Source: Heliocidaris erythrogramma
Taxonomy: Eukaryota > Echinodermata > Echinoidea > Camarodonta > Echinometridae
NCBI GenBank assembly: GCA_025617745.1
Contig: CM046868.1
Span: 24,791,608 to 24,855,607 of the forward strand
Length of the DNA stretch: 64,000 bases
Direction of reading: 5' to 3'
The position numbers and the translations under genes are program-made. Positions 34,401 through 47,000 of this stretch are shown one piece after another (within the stretch, counting starts at the first letter, position 1; every line of letters starts with the position of its first letter). The notes beneath the pieces are model-generated. The model searched no databases and was not told the origin of the DNA. It saw nothing but the letters and a program-made list of their open reading frames with translations.

Positions 34401-37400
34401 TAGTTTGCCGCTATAGATGCTCAGGGAAGAAGCATCCATAAAATTTGAATTAATTTGCTCCGTCCATTGCGTCACAGTATGTAGAAAATAGATTTATATT
34501 AAGCGAATATCGATTTTCAACAGAAATATATAAGGAAATCTTCAGTTTAAAAATAAATTGACATATCTATTCTATATTTTTAATCTCAAATGGGTTTTTA
34601 ATTTTGAAAAAGGCAATTGAGCATTTGGATTAAGAAAATCTTCTTGTACACATAAAAAAATGGCAGCCCCCATGTATTGCTAGCAGACGATACATATTGC
34701 TAGCAGATGATAAATTTTGCTCAGAAAATCTTGATTCGTATCGATCTCGTATATTTTGACGCGAAGCCATATAGTCTAACAAGTAGGAATAAATAACACC
34801 TTTGAACACTATCGTCTTTATTGTTTGAGGTTAATTCTCCTTTAAAAACCAACCTCCCATTCAACGTCATCATCATTTGTGTTCTACAAATACTTTAAAT
34901 TATATATTTAATTATACAATGTGCTTGTTCATTTATCAAAATAAAGTTTGACTATCACGACATGTATTTGATCGCTCTTTAATAATTCCTTCTAGATCGG
35001 GTATGGGTTTTGGCAAGTTTGGAACACCGACATCGAGAAATCGCAGGAGATGATTGGACGCTTCAAATCTCCCCGACATCGTATTTGTTACCCAATAGCC
35101 TCGACGATTTCCTAATCGACTGGTGCTCAAGTAGATCGAACTGCTCCTCTCGTGGTCATCAATGGGGTCATCAAGCTGGTGCGATCTGCCAGAGATTGGA
35201 GAATGGAAGCATGGATGAGCAGTCGAGGGAAGTAGCACGAGTCGACCTCTACATGGCAGTCCGGATGGTAGAATATTGCATGATCGGCGGCTCTTTTGGT
35301 ATTCTAAACTCGTCGTGCTCTCCGACGTCGATTTTCGACAACCTCATGACGCGAGAGCTGCTCCCATCGACCAACGGATCCCAACCGATCAACAGATTTA
35401 GCGGGGAGTTTGAAGTAGACATGAGAATGAGCGCGTTGCCATGGGGATTCGACATCAAAGCGGGTCGGGTCGCATCAACGAGTGAGATTGGCATCAACGA
35501 TGGAGGGAGCACACTCATTGGACGGTTTAGAGAAAGCGGTTTTTCTTCTGAGAGGATTCTTATAGACGATGATCACGTGATCTGGCCAATGGGCAGGGGA
35601 AAGGTAAATCAAGTTTCAAGTTTATTTGTTCACATCCTTCAAAATCTAACATCATTATACAAGGCTAAAACAATGCAATTCGTACATAAATGACATAATC
35701 TGTAACCTATATAATGCATTGTTTATTATCTATTTATCTATAAATTCATAATTTGATTTAAAATTTTTCGTCGAAGCTTATAGATACTGATATGGGATTT
35801 TTGGAGTGCGCACGTAGTTTGTATATATTATATTTGTATATATTTCGGTTGGTCGGATTGAATTAATAAAATATTCTTTTCGTTAATAACTCACTTGTTA
35901 GGTTCTTGTATATCTCACTTTATAGAGGGCCTTACGATGTTGAAAAAATATTGTTAAAACAAAAACAAATAATGCCGTGAAAGGGTATTTGCCATGGTTT
36001 TATCCATACACCACTGGAATGCCTTACACACTGGAATACTGTTAGCAGTGATACAGAGCGATGATAATGCTGTAAATTCATATCTCATTTGAAATTTCCC
36101 ACGCAAGATTAGAATGAGAAAAAAAACACTGAGTAGTTTCTAGATTTAAATTCTATATTCCATGTCTTAATCCTTCAATTTGGTTCGTCAGGTATTAGAG
36201 GATTGGCATACGTTGCTCGTGAATTTAAACTAAGATATCTGTTCTTTAAAAGTATCTAATCAAAAGGATAATAAATTCCCTTCCTTCTCTACATGATCTA
36301 CTTTTTTTGTCTCATTATCATACAATCTCTACTCCAACTTTCTTTAAGAAGGAAGTATGGTGCAGAACTGGAAAATCCCTTAATATAACCTCTCGAAATT
36401 GCTCTTTAGATAATGGATAATCCACGGTAACTGAAGCGTAGCGTGATACATTGTGATGAATATATCACTCAAACGGCATAAGTGGAAATAGAAGAGCGAA
36501 ACTACTTGCCAAAGATAATAGATCTTCACTGTGATATGATGATCTATGAGACTGACCATATAGGGAATTATCTAGAGATCGATTCGAGAAAAGAAATCCC
36601 CTGAAATGATATCGCCAGAATATTATGCTTGTACGATTGCGAATGAACTTCATCGAAACAGGTGCGAAGAGTGGATACATTTGCGGTGAATAGACAAATG
36701 CTCATTTATTTGAGCTGTGGTATCTAAATAGTGTTTCGTCATCTTTTTGCTTTTTGTTGGGGGGGGGGGGGGTATACTCTAAACCTTGTATCGTGAAAAA
36801 GTAAACACGATTTGCTCATATCAAATCAAGACAACGTGTACACTTCCCTATATTTCGACATTGGACAAGGAACACAATTTGTGGAAGAGAAAGGGAAAGT
36901 ACCGATTTCTTCTTTTCTAAATTTTTCGTCGTTCTCCATTTTCTATTTTCTTTCACATGATTATTATTTTTTACAATATTTTTACCATTTTCATCATCAT
37001 ATTCATATGGGGGAATCAGTTCCTCTTTTTTTTGTCTTCTTCAATTATGATTTCATCATTTTTGCACTTTTTTGTTATTGATTAGATATTAATGTAAAAT
37101 TTGTGTCTAAGACTCCTCAATATCAGGTATCCAATGAGTGATGAACTGACAAATTATCTTGAGTAAAAAATAAATGAATAAATAAAATAATCTTGAGTAG
37201 GACTCTTTCCTGATTAACCATGTTAACAATTTGGCTAAATTTAGCAGCTGAATATCTACACTATATCTACTAGGTTGGTAAAATCTTACACAGAATTGGT
37301 TACCGGCAGGAATTAATTCCTTGAATGCTGTGAGTACCGAAATCGGTAGCCTAGCTAGAGCGGGGGTAATATTGGAGCGCCTTGAGCACCATTCATGGTG

Positions 37401-40400
37401 GATATGAGCGCTATATAAATATCCAATATTATTATTATTCAAATAATTTCTTGGTACTACAAAATTTCAATATGGCACGAAAAAGAGACATGATAACGAA
37501 GCTTTTCGACTTGCACTCATCAGGTTATCACGCAGGTATATAACAAATTATTATTATTATTATTCTTAAATATGGAACCTGCATGTTTGTTGCACGGGTG
37601 AAATCTTATCCAATATTATTTAGTCAATTTGACCCAATGTTTGGCAAAGTTTTACCCACAAACTTGCATGTTCCCTTTTTACGCATTATTTGGCAAAATT
37701 TTACCCATCTTTTTAGACTATATGTAGCCTCACATCAATGTACAATATAAAATTGCAGACACATTGTTCCATTATTTTTGTCGAAATGAGACTGTTCCAA
37801 ATGTCATAATTTTTGTATAAATAGCAATCTTTTGGATTTTCCTTTTCTGATAATGTCAGGCTATTCATTGAACGCACTTCATTTCCTGGACGTTCCTTAA
37901 CTAAAATACACTAGTCATAGTGCAGCGAATACATATTATTTCCTTGTGCGGTGTGTATGCATAATAAACACCGCATCGTTAATTGATTATGGGGACTTCA
38001 TCTGTGGCCAATTTAAGGATTAATTGATCAATTAAAAAAACCGAGATGAACTGAGGAACCCGCATTCCGTTGGTGGTAACCAGTATCACAAAGAGCGAGA
38101 TCTCAAGTTAATTGTTCTTTCTTTTATCGGATGAGACACCTTTCCACCATTATAAACGTGCACAGAGGAACATAATTATCTAGATGTACAATGCTATCCA
38201 TAGATGTTGTTATTGTTGTGGTTGCTGTGGTTGTGGTTGTGGTTGTTTTTCGTTTATGTTTGTTGGTCCTTTTTTGTTTTTTTCTTACACAGTAATCAGT
38301 AATGTCCCTTATACTTCCAAAACAATATAATATTGTGCTTTTTAATCATTCAGTTTTAGTTGTGCTTGTGGCCACAAATCATCCCCATCTTGAAATCGGT
38401 TACAACGATCAATGCAATATTTTTACACTTAAATTGGGTCTAGTCCAAGAAAATCGTCTGCATGCGGTCCAAGCTTTTTTCCATTAGATTGATCGGCCAC
38501 AGTCTTGAAATCGTAAAAGTAAAAAGTGACCCTCGCTTCATATAACAAATTGCGTTGTAAGTGGGATAATATTTTGTAGTTTCGCACTCCATTACCTAAC
38601 CCATATGTCTATCCACCCCCGTATACGAACATAGGCGTATATACGTCGGAGAGAGTGACATCACATGACATCACATGACATAAGAGATATAATCTGAGCC
38701 ATGCTTTTCTGGATATGACTTCATAACGACATTTCAATTAAGTCTATTACCTTTTAGGCTATTTCGTGTCGTTTTATCCTAAATGAATGACTCTAGTTTG
38801 TGTAGAAGATTTGGATGTGAAAACAAAACCCATTACATTGTCCAGTCAGTCTTGTGACAAAATAAAATAGGTATTTTGCCGCTCGTGACTTACCTATATA
38901 CGCCATTTTAATTTGATCGGGAATTCCCGTGATGACCGATAATCAATAAACTGATAATTTAATGGTCCTCTATTGGTTTCAGCTTGTTAGTCTAATGAAT
39001 TTTTAAAAGTATGCCAATTCAGTATGTGTGGGGAAATTTGGTGGACTGAACATTAATTAGTTTTGAAATGTAATACTAAAATTAACAACAGAAAGAGGAA
39101 ACCCTTCATTGTTGAGTTACCAAGTGCCATTAGGATAAAGGTTTTGGTTTTTGTTTTATCAGTATCGGTTTTCTATCAACTACTTCCTGGTTAATAAATC
39201 ACGTTGAACTTTAGAATTTTTTATTTTCTTTTCTTTTCAATGTCGTATATGCCCAGTTGCATGCACCCCTGTGCCATGATTCAATGCCTATATATTTGTA
39301 TTTTCCTGCAGTACATCGTAAAGCAGGAAATTTTTGTATATATATATTTCATGAATGATTACGTAACAGGTACTGTGGCAAGTTCCATGTCTTTCTGGCG
39401 GGCTACTCCCCGAATACTGATGTAAAATTGTCATTTTGTATATTTGCGTGAGATAGACGAGTGAGAAGGAAATGCGATAGCGAATGAAGGAATAGAATAT
39501 ACGCGTCCATTATTAGCTCGTATGAAACAAGACCTCAATTTTTAAAAACTAATTCACTGAATGAATAGAATGGTTTGCCTCGATGAGAAAAAGGAGGTGT
39601 CACATTAGTAAAATGCATCAGAAGACTCTTCCTATAAATAGTTGCAATAAAAGGTAAAGTTCTCTAGCGATCGAACGCAATTTCTATAAATAAACGATTT
39701 GACTGGTCGAAGCTCAAGTTGCGTTTAATCGCTTCTGCTTATGCACGAGGTCCCAGGTACAAAAGCAGCATAACTATAATGATCTCTCTGATAAGCCTAT
39801 CTTATAAAAGGTGAAAACCATTTGAATAAATAGAGATTTGAATAAATAGAGACATGGTTAATTAGTTGATGAATTATACGTGTATTTATTTTCAATTTTT
39901 TAACGTATACTGGATATAGACTCGATTCATTGCTATTTAGTAATAGCTTCTTATTTAGCACCCATAATCACGCTGTGACACTCATGGCGCTGCAGTGACA
40001 GCCGAGCTGCCAACGTAACTAGCGCTCAACCATATCAGATACCCATTTACCCCTGGGTGGAGAGTGGCAAATGTAGATTATTGTCTTGCCAAGAGGACAT
40101 TAGTGCCAAGCTGGGATTCGAACCCCGCACCTCGTGATCCACAGCCCGGAGAATTATACATTAGACTACGACTCCTCTTTATTTCATTCGTACATATTGG
40201 TTGATCTGATTATATTACCAGTCCATTTCCCCCAAAACCTCTTGTCTTATTTACGTCTCTTGGTGTTGTACTTGAAATATAATCTATCCATCGATATTTT
40301 GTTAATGCACTGTATTCAATAATACTCTTCTATCTCCCCAAGGATATCTCGTTGATCTTCCCGTGATCTCCCGAAAACCTCTCTTATAATTACTTGTGTA

Positions 40401-43400
40401 TACTGCAAATATAATAAATAATATTCATCATTATTCCTTTCATGCATTATATTATTCATTATTTTCTTCTTGTTCTATCTTCCGAAACCTCTCGTCTTGG
40501 AACTTATATAAACTGGACAAATTATTGTTTCGTCCTTACTTCGTTCTTGCATAATATTCGTTAATCTACTTATTGTTTGATCTTCCGAAACCGCTCGTAA
40601 AATTGAAAAAAATATAATCCACTCAGTATTATTTCGTGAATGCATTATATTCGTTAATCTGCTTGTTCTATCTTCTGAAACCTCTCGTCTTAGAACTATA
40701 TTTGTAATTCTTTTTTTCTCCAATTTTGGTTCTTGCATTATATTCATTAATCGACTTAACGTTTCTTATCTTCCGAAACCTCTCGTAGTCAAGGCTAATT
40801 CAACGTAATGATATTATGGGTGCTACATAAATGTATTTGCTAATCTCCTTAACCCATCCATTTTCAGAAGAAACTTCTTGTATTACATGTACGTGCATAT
40901 ATTTGTTTATTTATTCCTGAATCTATTTACATACTTTGTCATCCTAGCTATAAGCTTTCACTATGATGCATCACTATCACCTTTCTCTTCTTTCCCAGAT
41001 TCCAGAAAGCAAGTGTTCTCCGGACTGCCCACCCTCTCACACTCGCTTCTCGTTGCCAGGACAACCGTCTTGCTGTTTCGTCTGTCTGTATTGCGAGGGA
41101 AGCCTCAACCACACATCTGATGGTAAGCATGAAGCATTCGCTAATACATAATAGCTCATCTCATTCCTCTAACCAACAGTAGCGTATAGCCACCGCTACG
41201 AGGGGATGTGCCCATCCCCCATTGAATAGTGAAAAAAAAAGAAAGAGAGAGAGAGAGAGATAAAGGAAGGAAAATTGGAAAGGACAGTAAAAGAGATAGA
41301 CCCCCCCCCCCCCCCCCCCTATCGAACCCTCTTCCTATTAAACCGATGGCCTTTTGGTTCGAATTTCATTGATTGAGGAAGACCGGTGCCCTACTACCCC
41401 TAATGATGCCCAATCAATAGCTCGACCCGTGTTACGCCACTACCTAATACGTCAACTACCCACCAGCAATATTATCGTGGTGTCCAGCCAGGAGCTGTTG
41501 TCCGGGGTAGTTGTCCTAGGGATAAATTTCCTAGGGGGTAATTGTCCAGCGTCAACATTGAATTATGGGACCTGATAACTTTCCTATTTACACCTCAAAG
41601 CAAGGCTCAAAGTAAAGTCATTTTTACCTCCTCACTGGGTAGTAATTCTCACATATTCAGCCCAAAGGTACTGAATTGCGCGAGCAATCGCTGCGTAAGC
41701 TATTTTTCGATACTCCTATATTAAGGCCTACTATATAAATCTCGTTTTATTTTCCCTTCAATTTTTCCTAAAATGGCACCGCTTTTGGAAATGGACCAAC
41801 ATAATGTTATAAGATTTACTATTAGATGGCCATCTATTTGACATTTTGCAATATTATGTATTCCTTGAACTGCAAACTGGATTTGATATTACTAAAAGAA
41901 ACATTGTACGGGGCTTTCCTATTTCGTGGACCTGGCGGAAATGGTGCTTTTCGAATTTCGATATAAGTTTGGTAGCGGGAACCCCAACGACAGTTAGTGG
42001 TATCTATAAATAGGTTTCGATGAAACTATATATAGTAATCTAAATGAAAATTGTCAACTTCACTCAATGTTGTTCTTTTGTCAGTCAGTTATTATTTTGC
42101 TGAAACAAGAACCAAAACATTTAATGTAAATGTCATAAAAAATAGAATGCTAGTTTCCTTTCATTGTTAGCTTAATATTGTAGTTCGGAGAATATATTTA
42201 TCACTTTCGATGTAGGCTGCTCCGTGACTGGCTATGAATTAAATACTTTGCTTGAATTTTTTATACACTAAAAAACAATAAATAAAAATAGACATATACA
42301 TGAATATGATCATCTATAGATTTTTTTAGATTAACGTATTTCTTTAAATCAACTTATGATCTATAAGTAAAGACTGAGCATGGAAAGAGGTCAGTTTCCT
42401 TCTATGGTTCTAGAATATGGAATTCATTGCCCTTAGATATTAAAGAGAAACCCTCTGTCAAAACATTTTGTAGGAAGTTAAGAGAAATTATGCTAATGGA
42501 ATATCTAGAGTGATGTATCTCAGATTCTCAGTATATGTATTTGTTTTGTTTTGTTTTGTCCCCCTGGTATTTATGAATCTAGTCCTATCCTGTAGTTTTA
42601 TAGATATTTTTTTATACTCAATGAACATTTTTTTTTTTTTTTTTTTTTTTTTTGGGGGGGGGGGTGTTTTTATCGATGTTGATTGCATGTGTGTGTATAT
42701 ATATATATTTATTCATTTCTTGCCAATATTTACATATTTTACTGATTGTAAGACCTTATTTGTATAGAGTATTTGTATTTTAACCCTTTCAGTGCGATCC
42801 CACGCACAGCGATTGTTCTCCCTGTGACGGAGCGATTTCGGTTACATTGCCGGTAATGGGAAATTTGGAGGTGCTTTCTACTTTGATTGCTCATTGTACC
42901 TCACTCGGTCATTTTCGTAATTTTTAGTAAATGTAAACATGAAAGGTCAGACTTTTCTCCTTCTAAAAATATAAGTTTTGTTTATCGAAACAAAAAATAA
43001 GGTTTGTTATTTTACAGGGGAAAAGCCGTCTTATTTTGTTGAAGCTTCGCTTCCTTCCTTTTCAGTACACTTACAATACAAATTGCGTAAACGCCGTCGC
43101 ACACGCGGTTAGATCAAGGTCTGTGATAACTCCTTGGTTCGATCGATACCCCATTCATTGGCCCCCATTGTCGTCTGCTAATGCTCGGGCGATTATCTGC
43201 CAAGTCATGCATTGCGCCCTGCATTTTACACGTGTTTCCGACTCATTTTGTAGTCGTATTCTGACCAGCATTGTGACATTATCACTCTAAATGCTTTCTA
43301 TATCACATGTATCAGGGAACTGTTTTTTCAGATGAACATTATTTATTCAATAAGACAAAAATAATCCTATTTACTTTCGAATACATTTCTCATGATTTGT

Positions 43401-43985
43401 CATAACTATTTGTTTTATTTCTCCCGCTTCATTCGTTTATTTCTCTATCTATCCATCTCTCTTTCAACGCTTTTTTCCCTATGTAGTTGTTTTATCAATA
43501 AAACAATTTATTAAAATCATGTACACATATTGTTTGTAATGGGAAAAAGCTAAATGAATGACAGTGAGTGGAACAAAATAATACTTTATCACATCTCAAT
43601 GCCGCCTGCTTTCTCTCTCTCTCTGAACTCGTCAGGAAGTTCGTGCAATTAAAACTTTGTTTCAGTGCGTTTTATTTCCGCATTGTATGCAATTTTTATT
43701 ATAAAAGGATGTGGCTATTTATCAGAGTTTGATCGATTTGAAAATAAAGAGAACATCAGAAAGGAGCATGATATCGAGAGTGTAGTAATTGTATGTTTCG
43801 AGGAAAATAAAAGTTGAAACAGAAAGACAAGAGTTGAGTTGGATAATGACAAGAATCATAAACAAACTAAAACGATAAAGAAATATGTTTTTAAAAAAAT
43901 AACAGCGATGGGGGGGGGGGGGGGGCAATGACAACAATCTTTATAGTGATGTTGCAATATCTGCAATAACAGCCCGCCTTCCCCC

Positions 43986-44016
<31 letters not shown>

Positions 44017-47000
44017 TTTTTTTTTACAGCAGATGACGGAATCGGGAATAAAATAAAGATGCATGAAATTGAAGCTTTCAAAGCATGCAATATTATGGTT
44101 ATCCTTTTGACACAAATCCCAGTCATCAGGATAACCCTTTTTTACTGTGAATTTCAAAATGAGCATTAATAATTGGGTTCCCGTAATTCTTGGGGTTGTA
44201 GTTTTATCATATTGATAGCATGGCAGCGCATGTTTACAGTTCATTCTTGTATACATGTATTCAGTAGGTCGACCTACGTATACTTCCTCTTCTTTCAAAA
44301 TGCTAATCCTTGTTAGCAGTCCACGGAACTGAGAAAGCGTTTCATTTTGAAAAGGTTCATTGAAATTCATGAATGAAGCGCTGAATTTGCCAATTTCAAT
44401 TGATATAATCCTTGACCAAGCTCCTTTTATTTTATTTTATTTTATTAACTTGGGTTTTAGAAAAGAGTGAATGGTTCATTCATCAATGAAGCGCTGAATT
44501 GGCCAATTTAAATTTCAATAACCCTTGACCAAGCTCCTTTTATTTTATTTTATGAACTTGGATTTCGGAAAAGAGTAGAATGGTTCATTCATGAATGAAG
44601 GGCTGAATTGGCCAATTTCAATTGATATAATCCTTGAGCAAGCTCCTTTTATTTTATCTTATGAACTTGGATTATAAGGAGCAACGTCAAGTTATCAAAG
44701 CACATGATGTTTGGAACAGGGAGGCAATTTCTTGTCATTGACCGGGATGGATTGGAGGCGGAGGGGCTCTCTCTCTCTCTCTCTCTCTGGCTCTATCTTC
44801 CATAGCTCTCATCTAGTACACACTTTCCTAAAAACATTAAAATATAAATACATTTTAAAAAATCAATAAGTAGTAGGTAGTATAGTTGATGGGTGCACAG
44901 CAATTTAATTCCTACGAGAAACAACAAATCATGTGCTTATTTCAAATCAGTTGATGAAAAATGCCTTAGATAAAAAATAAATAAGTAAACAACGTCAGGA
45001 TCGAAGTCGGGAGTGTAAATGTAGTGAATACGCACATAACGTAGCTGTAGCTTTTTGTCAAGATCGATCGGCGCTTTGAACGCTATGATATCACGTGATC
45101 GGAGCTCTAGACTATGGAAATAACATGATCGAAGCGGACGCGTACGCGTACGGTATGTATACAAGATTTACGATCCCAAACAAGAATTTCGGGTAAAGTT
45201 GAAAAGAAATCCTATTTTTCTCAATTTTTCTCCACGTAACCTCATATTTTTTTAACGGGTATTGTGAATGAATATATCTACATGATACTACTAAGAATTT
45301 TAGCGCATAAGAGCGGATAGTTAGCTGGAAAACTTTGTCAACATATTAGGCATAAATCTCGGCTTCTGTAGAAGCCCTCCGTCACAGACTGAGCACCTCG
45401 CTCGGCTTCTGTAGAAGCCCGTCGTCTCCAAAGGGTTAAAGTATTTACGTGTTTTAAGTAGTCTTTACTTATATATCACATAACTGGGCGTTGTGGCGTG
45501 CGCCTGTTATCCAGCTACTGTGGAAGTTATAAACTGATTCAGCCGACCCAGGTTCGAGACTGAGTCACGTCTTTCGGATGGTGACGTTAAAAGTCGGTCC
45601 CCAGACGTAAATAATCATATCTGATTGATACACGTCTGTAAAAACCCAATTACACACACACACACACACACACACTTATATATCACATATACATAATTTG
45701 TCAGGGAACCACATATTCATTAGCCATTTCAGGTATTTCGTGTTCTCCCATTACCATTCACATTTGTAAATACCTATTAAATATGTTTTATATATTGTTT
45801 CACAAATGGTAATAATTTCATTCATTCATTCATTCAAGTAGGTTAATCCTGAATATTGCATTCATGATATATACAGGTTCGATGCGATGCGAGCAGTGCC
45901 CCAAGAGATACTGGTTCAACCTCACTTCTGGATCGTGTGAACCTCGGTACCTGGACTACCTCCGATGGGACTCCATTCCAGCTTTGGTCTACATCGTCAT
46001 CTGTTCCATCAGCATTCTGGTGAACATCACCCTCCTGGGCATCATCGCATACCACCATTCCTCCCCGATCGTCAAGGCTGCCAACAGGGAGTTGAGCCTC
46101 CTTCTCTTACTAGGCACCACCATCTCGTTAGTGGCACCCATCCTCCACATTGGTCTGCCGACTCCGGAGCATTGTATGATCCACGTGGGTCTCCAAGGAC
46201 CCATGATCTCGCTGGTTGGTTCCGTCTACCTTGTCAAGACCAAAGGGGTGTTGTCCATCTTCGAGGCCAAGCTGCCCGACCTGATGCACAGGCACCTGTT
46301 TCTACAGCGTCATCTTCAGCTCTTGGCTGTCTTCGTCATTGTCCTGATTGAGGCGGTGGCAGTAGTGCTATATCTCCTTTTCACGCCACCTGGCGTGTTG
46401 TACATAGACAGTCACATCCTGCACATCACCTACGTCGAGTGCAACTATGGACTCGTGGCTTTGCCGGTCCAATGGCTCTACAACTGGGTCATCGTTGCCG
46501 TTGCCTTTGTGCTCGCGTTTAGAGCACGTCATCTTCCGGAAAATTTTGGAGAGGCTCGTCTGATTGCATCCAGTATGGGCTGTTGCCTCCTGATCTGGCT
46601 CATGAGCTTCATGTGCTTCGTCCTGTCCAGCGGAAGCTTGAAGGCCATATTCCAGAACGCTGTCCTGGTGGCCTGTCCGTGGATCTTCATGGGGTTCCTC
46701 TATTTCCCAAAGTGCTATATCATCATTAAGCAGCCTCATCGAAATACGGTGCAGGAGTTACGCAGGATGACACTGGCCCACGTGCAGAGGAAAGCAGATC
46801 AGGTGTGCGAGTCCTCGGCTTCTCGTCGCGCTAGCCAACCGGACGTACAAAAACAGGAACAAGGAAAAACATCCTACAAAGAGAAGCAAAATAGCATGCA
46901 GATGTCCTCAGTGAAGCGTGTGTCAGGTGTTAAAGATGAAAGGATTGTACTGCAGATCGATGCTCCAGAGGTTTCTGGGCAAGGGACAGATGAAACTGCG

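Larger units (their letters stand above)
42784..45435. mobile_element. Candidate TTAACCCTTT-ended element (intron 3)
   Basis: TTAACCCTTT begins at 42780 and AAAGGGTTAA ends at 45439, so CCCTTT ends sit inside TTAA on both sides, as in piggyBac-type elements. Both ends also share CTGTGACGGAG about 40-50 bp inside, in inverted orientation. The similarity between is weak, and the 2.65 kb interior holds other repeats and no transposase. Chance pairing of two ends is possible. Confidence 0.3.

Noticed and set aside
34936-35518. Minus-strand frames over receptor exon 2.
   Set aside because: They are shadows of the true exon, which fits phase, splice sites and the family.
45965-46351. 128-codon plus-strand frame overlapping receptor exon 4.
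   Set aside because: It is a shadow of the GC-rich helix-coding exon in another frame, as are the minus-strand frames at 45843-47484.
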